A DNA stretch of 52,247 nucleotides, taken from NCBI GenBank assembly GCA_947475995.1, contig CANJNI010000031.1, forward strand, positions 1 through 52,247, in the 5' to 3' direction. The stretch comes from Beijerinckiaceae bacterium. Its GTDB lineage: Bacteria > Pseudomonadota > Alphaproteobacteria > Rhizobiales > Beijerinckiaceae. Numbering within the stretch: the stretch's first letter is position 1; every line of letters begins with the position of its first letter. Positions 8,381 through 16,182 of the stretch are shown here, one piece after another. The position numbers were made by a program, and so were the translations under genes. Under the pieces are notes generated by a model that worked only from the letters and a program-made list of their open reading frames with translations, searched no databases and had not been told where the DNA came from.

Positions 8381-8986
8381 TTAGATGGGGCTTGCTCCAA
8401 ATGCCATTTCTAGCGAACTTTCAACTACAGGCCCCGCAATTTGCACCACGACGCCTCGACTCGAGTAGTCCATAATATTAATTCTGACCTCCGGATTGGT
8501 TGAATATAATCTTTTATAGTTATTAAATATAGGAGTATCAAATACAATGAAAAAGAAAGCGCCAGCAACCGAAACACCCCCACCCGGTTCGGTTGTGACC
8601 CCATAATATGCAACATACCAACGGCCGATGTTTTCGGACTTAATCTCCAGCGGATCTTGTCCCTTACGAAAAATGACCGTTAATGTTGCATTGTCCTTTA
8701 TGTGTAAGCCTTTTTCATTTTTTGTTTCGGGGTCTGACCGCGCATGCAGATAGTGTTGCACCCACAACGTGAGAACAATTCCAACGGAGAAACACGCAGA
8801 CGGAAGCAACCAAACAGTGCCCGTCAAACTATCGAAAAGCGAAGAAATACTTTCGGCTCTGTTGGCCAAGACGGAGTCCCACCCAATTCTTTCCGCCAGC
8901 TTGGCAGCAGGCGCTTGGAGAAACGGCACGACGAGCAGCGCCCCGATTAGAGACGCAATCCATCGAAAAAGCTCTTGACCTTTCAT
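8381..8986 (-). CDS. Unrecognised two-TM membrane protein, AT-rich orphan
   Basis: I do not recognise this 201-residue protein. It starts MKGQELFRWIASLIG and has two membrane segments (about 8–24 and 55–76). A polar C-terminal domain of about 120 residues, rich in beta-type residues, follows (for example GRWYVAYYGVTTEPGGGVSV). The gene is clearly AT-richer than its neighbours, with runs such as those at 8498–8535, and uses codons that are rare around it, so horizontal acquisition is likely. The ATG at 8986 was preferred over in-frame upstream codons because it directly precedes the first membrane helix. It lies between parC and a 76-codon gene and has no evident operon partner. Confidence 0.6.
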   Translation of the reverse strand: MKGQELFRWIASLIGALLVVPFLQAPAAKLAERIGWDSVLANRAESISSLFDSLTGTVWLLPSACFSVGIVLTLWVQHYLHARSDPETKNEKGLHIKDNATLTVIFRKGQDPLEIKSENIGRWYVAYYGVTTEPGGGVSVAGAFFFIVFDTPIFNNYKRLYSTNPEVRINIMDYSSRGVVVQIAGPVVESSLEMAFGASPI

Positions 8987-9144
8987 AGCTCGACAATAGC
9001 TCGATTCTGTTCGAGACAGTATCAAAACCGCCGACCCCGATTGCGTTGGATTTCGTTGCGCCCCGCGTCCGACAGGTCTAGCAAGGGGCCAACCTTCCGC
9101 CCGAAGCCGACAGCAACGCGTGGCTTCCATCCCGCGAGATTCCA

Positions 9145-9375
9145 ATGGCCAAGAAATCCTCCTCCGTCCAGGTGGGCGAGTTCATCCTGTTCGACGTCAC
9201 CTACGAAGACGGCTCGCAGCGCTCCAACCGCCGTGTTCCGGCCTCCGAACTCGGCGGCCTCGATGGCGACCAACCGGCCAAATACATCATCGAGAAGCAG
9301 GACCGCGAGATTTCCGAAAAGTCCGGAATGCCGCCGTTGCAAATCAAATCCTTGAAACGTTCCGGCAAAAAATAG
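9145..9375 (+). CDS. Small hypothetical protein, 76 residues
   Basis: The product begins MAKKSSSVQVGEFILFDVTYEDGSQ and ends in a lysine-rich KSLKRSGKK. It is hydrophilic, has no signal peptide or membrane helix, and looks like a compact beta-rich domain with a basic tail. The ATG at 9145 starts a frame with codon use like that of the GC-rich neighbours, which supports a real gene despite its size. I believe similar short proteins are widespread in Hyphomicrobiales but cannot name a family. No operon partner is apparent. Confidence 0.6.
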   Translation: MAKKSSSVQVGEFILFDVTYEDGSQRSNRRVPASELGGLDGDQPAKYIIEKQDREISEKSGMPPLQIKSLKRSGKK

Positions 9376-9570
9376 CCGCAATTTCAAAGCGGCCCCGGGC
9401 ACTTCAAAGGGTGTTGCGTGTTTGCACTAGCGGCTCGCGCAGCGCGCTCCTAAAAGGCGGGCATTGCGAGTGAGTCGTGTGCTGACGCGCACATTCACAG
9501 GTGCGATTCGTCGGCATGGTGGCCACGGTCGCTCACATTCAATTGAGCGCCCCACATGGGGCAGGGTAGC

Positions 9571-9750
9571 ATGACAAAGATTCTCTCGTTCTTCGGTTTC
9601 GTCCTCGGCTTTGTGATGATGAGCGTCCTGCTTGCCGGCGTCTCCACCTCGGGCAGCGTTTCGGCGCGGGAAGAGACGATGGCGGCCTGCGAGATGGATT
9701 CCTCGCTCAGCGGCTACGGCATCGCCACGGCGGTCTGCACGGACAAGTAA
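9571..9750 (+). CDS. Small exported hypothetical protein, 59 residues
   Basis: MTKILSFFGFVLGFVMMSVLLAG forms a clear signal peptide or membrane anchor, followed by VSTSGSVSA and a short mature part of about 25 residues with two cysteines (AACEMDSS, TAVCTDK). The two cysteines could form a disulphide in the periplasm. The ATG at 9571 follows a purine-rich ggggcaggg; an in-frame ATG 15 bp upstream is less well placed. The gene is convergent with recO and only one base separates the stop codons (9750 and 9752). The function is unknown. Confidence 0.55.
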   Translation: MTKILSFFGFVLGFVMMSVLLAGVSTSGSVSAREETMAACEMDSSLSGYGIATAVCTDK

Positions 9751-9751
9751 G

Positions 9752-10477
9752 TCAGTTGCGGGCGATCAGCGCCATATAGGCGTTGCGCGATTCCGGCGGC
9801 GACAGCCCGCGCGGCCCCAGTACATCACGCGCAAGAAAGTATCCGGTCAGCGCAAAGCCGTTGAGAATGTCGGCGACCGCAGGCGTGTTGGCGACCGCAT
9901 GGCCGGCGATGAAGTCCGGCAGCGCGAGCAACCGGTCCCGCCACGGTTCGCCCGCTGCCCGGGAGACGGCCCTGCCCGACTTCGGCGAAACATAGACGAG
10001 ATCGTTCGTCTGGCCGGTTGCGGCGCAGCAGGACAGGTCCAGTCCGAAGCCCAATTCGGCCAGAATGGCGAGTTCAAAGCGCACCAAGAGTGCCGGCGCA
10101 ATTTCCGCCTCTCCCAAATGATCGATCAGGACGTCGAGCGTCTCGTAAAGCGCCTGGTGCGGGTCACGCTCAGGCAAAAGCCGCAGCAGCGCGCCCAGCA
10201 TGTTGACGCCATGCAGGGCAAGCGGCGTTCCCATGATGTCGCCGGCGCGCGCACGCGTCACCTCGATCGCATAAGTTCCCAGATGTTCTTCCAGCCGGGC
10301 GCGCCAGACGCAATCCGCCGAGTTCCCGGGCTGCAGGACCGTCTGCATGCGCGGTGAACGGCCGCCCTTCACGATGCCCATGTGGCGACCGTGGTCGCGC
10401 GTCATCATCTCGACGATGGCGGAGGATTCGCCGTACCGCTTGATCCCGATGATGATTCCCTGATCGCGCCATTCCAT
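9752..10477 (-). CDS. recO: DNA repair protein RecO
   Basis: This 241-residue RecO helps RecR load RecA onto SSB-coated single-stranded DNA. The N-terminal OB fold (about 1–80) begins MEWRDQGIIIGIKRYGESSA, and KGGRSPRMQ is the family's conserved basic stretch. The helical C-terminal domain carries CCAATGQTNDLVYVSPKSGR with the paired Cys of the region that in some RecO proteins binds zinc. The start at 10477 is the family start, with purine-poor upstream sequence. It is the last gene of the lepB–rnc–era line, but an MFS gene separates it from era by 10 bp on its upstream side. Confidence 0.93.
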   Translation of the reverse strand: MEWRDQGIIIGIKRYGESSAIVEMMTRDHGRHMGIVKGGRSPRMQTVLQPGNSADCVWRARLEEHLGTYAIEVTRARAGDIMGTPLALHGVNMLGALLRLLPERDPHQALYETLDVLIDHLGEAEIAPALLVRFELAILAELGFGLDLSCCAATGQTNDLVYVSPKSGRAVSRAAGEPWRDRLLALPDFIAGHAVANTPAVADILNGFALTGYFLARDVLGPRGLSPPESRNAYMALIARN

Positions 10478-10487
10478 CGCGATGAAC

Positions 10488-11705
10488 TCAATCGGGCTGT
10501 CTGGGCGGCACACGCGCCAGCAGCGCCGCGCAGACAAGAGCGATTCCGATCAACCCGAATGCAAAGCCGCCCACATAGGGCCACTCTCCCGCCGACCAGA
10601 CATAGCCGCCGATCCAGCCGACCACTGCCGAACCCATATAATAGCACAGCAGATAGATCGAGGCCGCCTGCGCGCGGCCTCCAGGCGAGGCGCGCAGCCC
10701 CACCCAGCTCGCCGCAACCGCATGCGCGCCGAAGAATCCCGCCGTCAACGCCGCCATTCCGGCGACGATCAGCGGCACGTTGTCGAACATGGTGAGGCAC
10801 AGCCCGAGCGTCATCAGCCCGATGCCCGCCGGAAACACGCGCCGCCGTCCGTACCGCGTCGCCAGCGCGCCCATGCGGGCCGAACTGAAACTGCCGAGCA
10901 GATAGACGATGAAGATCGACCCGATCGCCGTCTGGCTCAACCCGAACGGCGGTAGCTGCAGGCGGAAGCCGAGATAATTGTAGATCATCACGAAGGCGCC
11001 CATCAGGACGAAGGCGCAAATGACCAGAAGCCGCAGGCCCGCATCCCGGCTCTCGCGCACAAGCCCGCCGAGCAGCGCCCGAACATTTGGCTCTTGCGGC
11101 CGGAAGTGACGGGAGAGCGGCAGCGCATACCAGAACAGCACGCTGGCGGTGAGGCTGAACAGCCCCATCACCACAAGCCCCGTCCGCCAGGAGCCCCAAT
11201 CCGTCATCGCCGACACCACGAAACGGCCGACCATGCCGCCCAGCCCGCTGCCCGCGATGTAAAGTCCCATGGCCGGGCCGATGGCGTCGCCATCCATCTC
11301 GTCGCTCAGATAGGCCATGGCGACAGCCGGAAGTCCGCTAAGCGAAACGCCCATCAGGCCGCGCAGCAGGACGACCTGCCACCATTGGGTCGCAAGACCG
11401 AGAAGGATCGTGGCGACAGCCGACCCCGCAAGCGCTGCAATCATGATTGCCCGGCGACCGATGACTTCTGACAGCGAAGCCGTGGCGATCATCGTCACAG
11501 CCATGAGGGTCATCGGCAGTGACAGGACGAGACTGGATTGCGCCGGCGTGATCCCGAATTCGTTCACGAAGGCGGGCATGATCGGCTGCGGACAATAGAG
11601 CAGCGCGAAGATCGCAAAACCTCCCGCCGCGAGGGCGGCTGCTGCGCGGCGGAATTCGGGCGTTCCACGCGCAATGCGCGACGGCTCGCTCGCCGCCTCA
11701 GTCAT
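10488..11705 (-). CDS. MFS transporter (YnfM-like), inserted between era and recO
   Basis: This 405-residue protein has about 12 hydrophobic segments and the major-facilitator loop motif SLSEVIGRRAIMIAA between segments 2 and 3. The opening FAIFALLYCPQPIMPAF and the overall layout resemble YnfM-type exporters, whose substrates are mostly unknown (sugars and drugs have been suggested). Its ATG (11703–11705) lies inside the 3' end of era: the two genes overlap by 8 bases, so translation is probably coupled. recO begins 10 bp after its stop. The insertion makes it part of a housekeeping repair/ribosome-assembly operon, an unusual setting for a transporter. Confidence 0.88.
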   Translation of the reverse strand: MTEAASEPSRIARGTPEFRRAAAALAAGGFAIFALLYCPQPIMPAFVNEFGITPAQSSLVLSLPMTLMAVTMIATASLSEVIGRRAIMIAALAGSAVATILLGLATQWWQVVLLRGLMGVSLSGLPAVAMAYLSDEMDGDAIGPAMGLYIAGSGLGGMVGRFVVSAMTDWGSWRTGLVVMGLFSLTASVLFWYALPLSRHFRPQEPNVRALLGGLVRESRDAGLRLLVICAFVLMGAFVMIYNYLGFRLQLPPFGLSQTAIGSIFIVYLLGSFSSARMGALATRYGRRRVFPAGIGLMTLGLCLTMFDNVPLIVAGMAALTAGFFGAHAVAASWVGLRASPGGRAQAASIYLLCYYMGSAVVGWIGGYVWSAGEWPYVGGFAFGLIGIALVCAALLARVPPRQPD

Positions 11706-12597
11706 GCGGGAAATCGAGACCCATTTCGCGGTAGCGGTCGGGATCGTCGATCCAGTTTTCGCGCACCTTCACGAAGAGGAAGAGATGCACCTTGGTCTCG
11801 GCCGCTTCCATGATTTCCTTGCGGGCGGCCGCCCCGATGGATTTGAGCATCTGGCCGCCCTGCCCGATCACGATCTTCTTGTGGCTGTCGCGCGTGACAT
11901 AGATCGTCTGCTCCACGCGGGCCGAACCGTCCTTCTGATCCTTCCACTGCTCGGTTTCGACGGTCATCTGGTAGGGCAATTCGTCGTGAAGGCGTTCGAA
12001 GATCTTCTCGCGAGTAATTTCCGCAGCGAGCGACCGCAAGGGCGCGTCGGAAATCTGGTCTTCCGGATAGAGCCACGGACCGGGCTTCATGAGTCCGGCG
12101 AGCTTCTCACGCAGCTTGTCGACGCCGTGCCCCTTGAGGGCCGACACCATGAAGGTTTCGGCAAACGGAACCTTCTCGTTGATGTCGGCGGCGAGCTTGA
12201 GCAGCGACGGCGCTTCCACCGTGTCGATCTTGTTGAGGATCAGCACTTTCGGACGCCTGATCTCGCCAAGCTTTTCGAGGATCACAGCCGTTTCATCGTC
12301 AATGCCGCGCTTGGCGTCCACCAGCAGCGCCACGACATCGGCGTCATGCGCGCCGCCCCAGGCCGACGTCACCATCGCGCGGTCGAGCCGGCGCTTGGGG
12401 GCGAAGATGCCCGGCGTGTCGACGAAAATGATCTGCGCCTGCCCTTCGATGGCAATGCCGCGCACCAGTGCACGCGTCGTCTGCACCTTGCGGGAGACGA
12501 TCGAAACCTTCGCCCCTACGACGAGGTTCAGCAGCGTGGACTTGCCCGCATTCGGCGCGCCGATCAGGGCGACGATTCCGCATGATGTCTCAGACAA
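11698..12597 (-). CDS. era: GTPase Era (16S rRNA maturation)
   Basis: This 299-residue GTPase binds the 3' end of 16S rRNA during 30S assembly. The G motifs are all present: GAPNAGKST (G1, about 13–21), DTPGIF (G3), NKID (G4) and VSALKG (G5). The C-terminal KH domain is recognised by VIGQGGQMLKSIGAAARKEI and the usual LFVKVRENW tail. The start at 12597 overlaps the end of rnc by 8 bases (rnc stops at 12590), so the two are co-translated, the classic rnc–era arrangement. Confidence 0.96.
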   Translation of the reverse strand: MSETSCGIVALIGAPNAGKSTLLNLVVGAKVSIVSRKVQTTRALVRGIAIEGQAQIIFVDTPGIFAPKRRLDRAMVTSAWGGAHDADVVALLVDAKRGIDDETAVILEKLGEIRRPKVLILNKIDTVEAPSLLKLAADINEKVPFAETFMVSALKGHGVDKLREKLAGLMKPGPWLYPEDQISDAPLRSLAAEITREKIFERLHDELPYQMTVETEQWKDQKDGSARVEQTIYVTRDSHKKIVIGQGGQMLKSIGAAARKEIMEAAETKVHLFLFVKVRENWIDDPDRYREMGLDFPHD

Positions 12598-13333
12598 TGG
12601 ATTCGCCTTCCGGGGCTGGGCGGCGAGGCTTCTTCTCGATCACGCCTTCTTTTTCTAGGAACGACTGGGCGGCCGATTGTTCGGCCACACGTTTGGAGGA
12701 CCCGTTGGCCGGCATGGGCTCGAAACCCTCGACTGTCACGGTGACGGTGAACTCCGGCGCATGCGCCGGGCCCGAACGCTGCGTCTCGCGATAGACCGGC
12801 GTCGCCAGTCCCCGCGCTTGCGCCCATTCCTGCAACGCTGTCTTGGAATCGCGCAACGGACGGCGCGGCGACATCATGCGTCCAGCCCACGAGCGGCGCA
12901 CAAGCGCCAGCGCGGCCTCGAAGCCGCCGTCGAGAAACACTGCGCCGATGATCGACTCGCAGATATCGGCCAGAATGGTGACCTTCTTCGACTCGCCATC
13001 AAGGCTCTCGCCGCCGCCGAAGCGGATGTGCCGGCCCGCGCCCCATTCGTCGGCGATCTCGGCGCAGGTCTCCTTGCGAACCAGTTCGGCCAGACGACGC
13101 GACAATTCCCCTTCGTCGGCCTTCGGAAACGTCTCGAACAGCATGGCCGAGATCGACAGGCCGAGCACGCGATCGCCCAGAAACTCAAGGCGCTGATAGG
13201 TTTCGGCGCGCGCGGCGCTCGTTTTCACCGCGCTGACATGGGTCAGCGCGCGCGTCAGAAGCAGGCGATCCGTGAAGGTGTGACCGATACGATCTTCGAG
13301 TTCGTCGACGTTGCTCTTGGGTGCTTTCGCCAC
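12590..13333 (-). CDS. rnc: Ribonuclease III
   Basis: This 247-residue endonuclease cuts double-stranded RNA (rRNA precursors, structured mRNAs). The signature YQRLEFLGDRVLGL holds the catalytic acidic cluster, and ADICESIIGAVFLDGG holds the second Glu. A double-stranded-RNA-binding domain occupies about 165–235 (DSKTALQEWAQARG … SSKRVAEQSAAQSFLEKEG). The start is a GTG at 13333, one base after the lepB stop; the upstream frame runs into lepB and carries no family sequence. The short RPAPEGESIV tail overlaps era. Confidence 0.94.
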   Translation of the reverse strand: MAKAPKSNVDELEDRIGHTFTDRLLLTRALTHVSAVKTSAARAETYQRLEFLGDRVLGLSISAMLFETFPKADEGELSRRLAELVRKETCAEIADEWGAGRHIRFGGGESLDGESKKVTILADICESIIGAVFLDGGFEAALALVRRSWAGRMMSPRRPLRDSKTALQEWAQARGLATPVYRETQRSGPAHAPEFTVTVTVEGFEPMPANGSSKRVAEQSAAQSFLEKEGVIEKKPRRPAPEGESIV

Positions 13334-13334
13334 G

Positions 13335-14132
13335 TCACCGCACCGGCTGGAAAATCCTCGACCAACGCACGGCGGTGGGCCATTTCCAGATCTGCCAGGC
13401 CGACTCGCCTTCCTCGATCGAGAAGAAGATGATCTCCGCCCGGCCCACAAAATTCTCGAACGGCACGAAACCCACGCCCCCTTCCTCGGGTCCGACGCGG
13501 GAATCCGTGGAATTGTCGCGGTTGTCGCCCATCATGAAATAATGGCCGGGAGGAACTTCGAAGACTTTGGTATTGTCGAAAAAGCCGGTGTCGCCATCGC
13601 GCTCGATCAGCAGATGCTTCACGCCGCCGGGGAGCGTTTCATAATAGGTCGGCACTTCGGCGTCGTGCCCGAAGGCGTTCTTCGTGCGCACCTTCGGGGC
13701 CGCCTCGCGCGGAGCCATCTGGCCGTTGATGTAGAGGCGGCCAGCGATCATCTGCACCTTGTCGCCCGGCATGCCGATCACGCGCTTGATGTAATCCGTC
13801 TCCCCGTCGCGCGGCAGCTTGAACACCGCTATGTCGCCGCGCTTGGGCTCGGAGCCCAGAATGCGGCCGGAAAAGACGTTCGGGCTGAACGGGATCGAGA
13901 ATTTCGAATAGCCGTAGGAATATTTGGAGACGAACAGATAGTCGCCGATCAGCAGGGTCGGAATGAGCGAACCCGACGGAATGTTGAACGGCTGGAACAG
14001 GATCGTCCGCACCACGACCGCGATCAGCAGGGCCTGCACAATGACCTTGATGGTCTCGCCAATGCCGCCTTCATCGGCGCGCTTCTTGGAGGAAGTCACA
14101 GGCTTGGACCCGAGGCCGACCGGTTCGGTCAT
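13335..14132 (-). CDS. lepB: Signal peptidase I
   Basis: This 265-residue inner-membrane serine protease removes signal peptides from exported proteins. One membrane helix (about 28–45) precedes the catalytic region. The nucleophile is Ser55 in IPSGSLIPTLLIGD (Leu replaces the usual Met after it), and the general base is Lys116 in DYIKRVIGMPGD. GDNRDNSTDSR is the conserved C-terminal box. The ATG at 14132 follows GGAAGAG in the mRNA sense; the longer upstream frame crosses a repetitive intergenic element and was rejected. acpS ends 211 bp upstream, so lepB may have its own promoter there. Confidence 0.94.
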   Translation of the reverse strand: MTEPVGLGSKPVTSSKKRADEGGIGETIKVIVQALLIAVVVRTILFQPFNIPSGSLIPTLLIGDYLFVSKYSYGYSKFSIPFSPNVFSGRILGSEPKRGDIAVFKLPRDGETDYIKRVIGMPGDKVQMIAGRLYINGQMAPREAAPKVRTKNAFGHDAEVPTYYETLPGGVKHLLIERDGDTGFFDNTKVFEVPPGHYFMMGDNRDNSTDSRVGPEEGGVGFVPFENFVGRAEIIFFSIEEGESAWQIWKWPTAVRWSRIFQPVR

Positions 14133-14241
14133 GTCATATCTCTTCCGAATGACCGCACGGCAAGGCGGGCGACTGGACGGGAATGCGCCGAGACGGGTCC
14201 GCGAGCGACCGGGCGGCGCCACGAGGGCAGCTATAACGACT

Positions 14242-14339
14242 GTCATCCGGCCCGCCAAGCCCGGATGTGGTCCGCATTTCAAGCGGGCCCTTCATGCCTC
14301 GAAACTTTGGCAAAACGACGGCTTGCCCGGAACGACGAC
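14242..14339. repeat. Imperfect palindromic intergenic repeat between acpS and lepB
   Basis: The left arm (gtcatccggcccgccaagcc from 14242) and the reverse complement of the right arm (gtcgttccgggcaagccgtc, ending at 14339) are clearly related. They have a GTCAT-type outer end, a CCGG core and an AAGCC inner end. This is the look of the dispersed palindromic elements common between genes of Hyphomicrobiales. It fills most of the 211-bp gap upstream of lepB and could form a long RNA stem-loop there. A second copy of the same family was not found by eye in this window. Confidence 0.5.
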
Positions 14340-14343
14340 TTGC

Positions 14344-14748
14344 CTAGGTGCGCAAAGGCCGGGCTTCTATCAGCACATGAGCTTGGGCTATGGGAAATTC
14401 GTCCGTGATCGTGAGGTGAATCACCGCCTCGTGACCTTCCGGCGTCATCGCCCTGAGTCGTTCGGCGGCTCCCCCGGTCAACTCCATGGTCGGCTTGCCG
14501 CCGCGAAGGTTGACCACACCCATGTCCCGCCAGAATACGCCCTTGCGTAAACCGGTGCCGAGCGCCTTGGCGCAGGCTTCCTTGGCGGCGAAGCGCTTCG
14601 CATAGGAGGCCGCCCGGTCTGCCCGGCTTTCGGACTTCTTCTGCTCGATTTCGGTGAAGCATCGCTGGATGTAACGGTCGCCAAAACGGTCCAGCGTCTC
14701 CTGAACGCGGCGGATGTCGGTCATGTCGGTGCCCATGCCGATGATCAT
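14344..14748 (-). CDS. acpS: Holo-[acyl-carrier-protein] synthase
   Basis: The 134-residue enzyme moves 4'-phosphopantetheine from CoA onto a serine of acyl carrier protein. [14 protein letters not shown] contains the magnesium-binding Asp, and [18 protein letters not shown] contains the family's Glu/Lys motif. The start at 14748 overlaps the pdxJ stop by 4 bases (ATGA), so translation is coupled. The order pdxJ–acpS–lepB–rnc–era is conserved across many alphaproteobacteria and supports the call. Confidence 0.95.
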   Translation of the reverse strand: MIIGMGTDMTDIRRVQETLDRFGDRYIQRCFTEIEQKKSESRADRAASYAKRFAAKEACAKALGTGLRKGVFWRDMGVVNLRGGKPTMELTGGAAERLRAMTPEGHEAVIHLTITDEFPIAQAHVLIEARPLRT

Positions 14749-15512
14749 GCGCCCGCGTCCGCCCGGACGCCTGCGCGCCCCTCGTCCATCGCCTTGCGCA
14801 TGGTGGCGATCGCGTTCTCCAGCCCGACGAAAATCGCCTCGCCTATGAGGAAATGCCCGATATTCAGTTCGACGATCTGCGGCAGGGCCGAAATTTTCCG
14901 CGCCGTCGCGAAGTCGAGTCCATGGCCCGCATGGCATTCTATGCCGCGCTCCGCCGCATGCGCCGCCGCGACCCGGATGCGGCCGAATTCGCGGCTCGCC
15001 CGGGCCTGGTCGCCGTCCGCGACCGCGTGACACCATGCGCCCGTGTGAAGCTCGACGACCGGCGCTTTCAGCGAAACCGCCGCGTCAATGGCGTCGATGG
15101 ACGGTTCGATGAACAGCGAAACCCGAATGCCGCCGCGCTTCAGTTCGTCCACGAAGGGAAGCAGATGCGCATGGCCGCCGATGACGTCGAGGCCGCCTTC
15201 GGTGGTGCGTTCCGTACGTTTTTCCGGCACCAGACAGGCCGCGTGCGGCCGGGTCCGCAACGCAATGTCCAGCATCTGCGGCGTGGCGGCCATCTCGAAG
15301 TTCAGCGGCTTGCTGATGGTCTTCTTGATCCGGGCGATATCTTCGTCGACGATGTGCCGCCGATCTTCGCGTAGATGAGCCGTAATGCCGTCCGCGCCGG
15401 CCGCAATGGCAAGTTGCGCCGCCCGAACCGGATCCGGCACAGCGCCGCCGCGCGCATTCCGGACCGTGGCCACATGGTCGATATTGACCCCCAGACGCAG
15501 CGGCAAAGCCAT
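14745..15512 (-). CDS. pdxJ: Pyridoxine 5'-phosphate synthase
   Basis: The 255-residue TIM-barrel enzyme joins 1-deoxyxylulose 5-phosphate and aminoacetone phosphate to form pyridoxine phosphate. The signature N-terminus [18 protein letters not shown] is complete, and [23 protein letters not shown] and [11 protein letters not shown] are the conserved barrel loops. It ends within the start of acpS (4-base overlap) and begins 11 bp after the pyrE stop, so pyrE–pdxJ–acpS form one unit. Confidence 0.96.
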   Translation of the reverse strand: MALPLRLGVNIDHVATVRNARGGAVPDPVRAAQLAIAAGADGITAHLREDRRHIVDEDIARIKKTISKPLNFEMAATPQMLDIALRTRPHAACLVPEKRTERTTEGGLDVIGGHAHLLPFVDELKRGGIRVSLFIEPSIDAIDAAVSLKAPVVELHTGAWCHAVADGDQARASREFGRIRVAAAHAAERGIECHAGHGLDFATARKISALPQIVELNIGHFLIGEAIFVGLENAIATMRKAMDEGRAGVRADAGA

Positions 15513-15523
15513 GTTGGTTCCTT

Positions 15524-16102
15524 TCAGAGACCCCGGCTTCCGGGCTTGACCGCCGGCAGGGCCGCCAGTTCGGGGGGAAGTGCGTCGGGCGCATAATCGG
15601 GAATGTCCAGCGTCGCCAGAGCCACGCGGGGCACGCCGATATCTGCGCGGCCGCCCGAACGGTCGATCAGGCAGGCCGCCCCGACGATCTCGCCCGGAAA
15701 CGGACGAACCGCCTCGATTGTCTCGCGATACGACAATCCTGTGGTGAGAATGTCGTCTACCACCAGCACCCGCGCGTCTTTCGGAATATCGAAGCCCCGC
15801 CGAAGCGCGAACTTGCCGTCGACGCGCTCCACAAAGATCGACTTCGCCTTGAGATGCCGGGCCGTCTCATATCCGGGAACGATTCCGCCCACCGCCGGCG
15901 CCACCACGATGTCGATCTTGCCGAATTTCTTCTCCGCCTCCTGCGCCAGCGCCCGGCACAGGCGTTCGGTCCGGTCCGGATACTGGAAGACGAACATCTT
16001 TTGCAGGAATGTCCCGCTGCGCCGTCCCGAGGTGAGAATGAAATGGCCCGTCAGCAGCGCCCCGGCGCCGCGGAATTCGTCCAAAACCTCGTCCTGCGTC
16101 AT
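15524..16102 (-). CDS. pyrE: Orotate phosphoribosyltransferase
   Basis: The 192-residue enzyme converts orotate and PRPP to OMP in pyrimidine synthesis. The PRPP-binding loop is [11 protein letters not shown], and [17 protein letters not shown] is the orotate-binding region. The length is normal for the proteobacterial form. The ATG at 16102 precedes [10 protein letters not shown], the usual family N-terminus; an upstream in-frame start would add 20 residues of unrelated sequence. An ABC transporter gene ends 80 bp upstream. Confidence 0.95.
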   Translation of the reverse strand: MTQDEVLDEFRGAGALLTGHFILTSGRRSGTFLQKMFVFQYPDRTERLCRALAQEAEKKFGKIDIVVAPAVGGIVPGYETARHLKAKSIFVERVDGKFALRRGFDIPKDARVLVVDDILTTGLSYRETIEAVRPFPGEIVGAACLIDRSGGRADIGVPRVALATLDIPDYAPDALPPELAALPAVKPGSRGL

Positions 16103-16182
16103 GGTCTGCCCGTCCGGTGATGTTGCGCCATTTAGGGCGAAGCCGACCGGTCGCACAAGCAAAACGGCCCGCTTTTCGACAA

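Noticed and set aside
13311-14408. 365-codon open frame on the plus strand
   Set aside because: It is antisense to lepB and crosses the palindromic repeat; no coding signature was seen.
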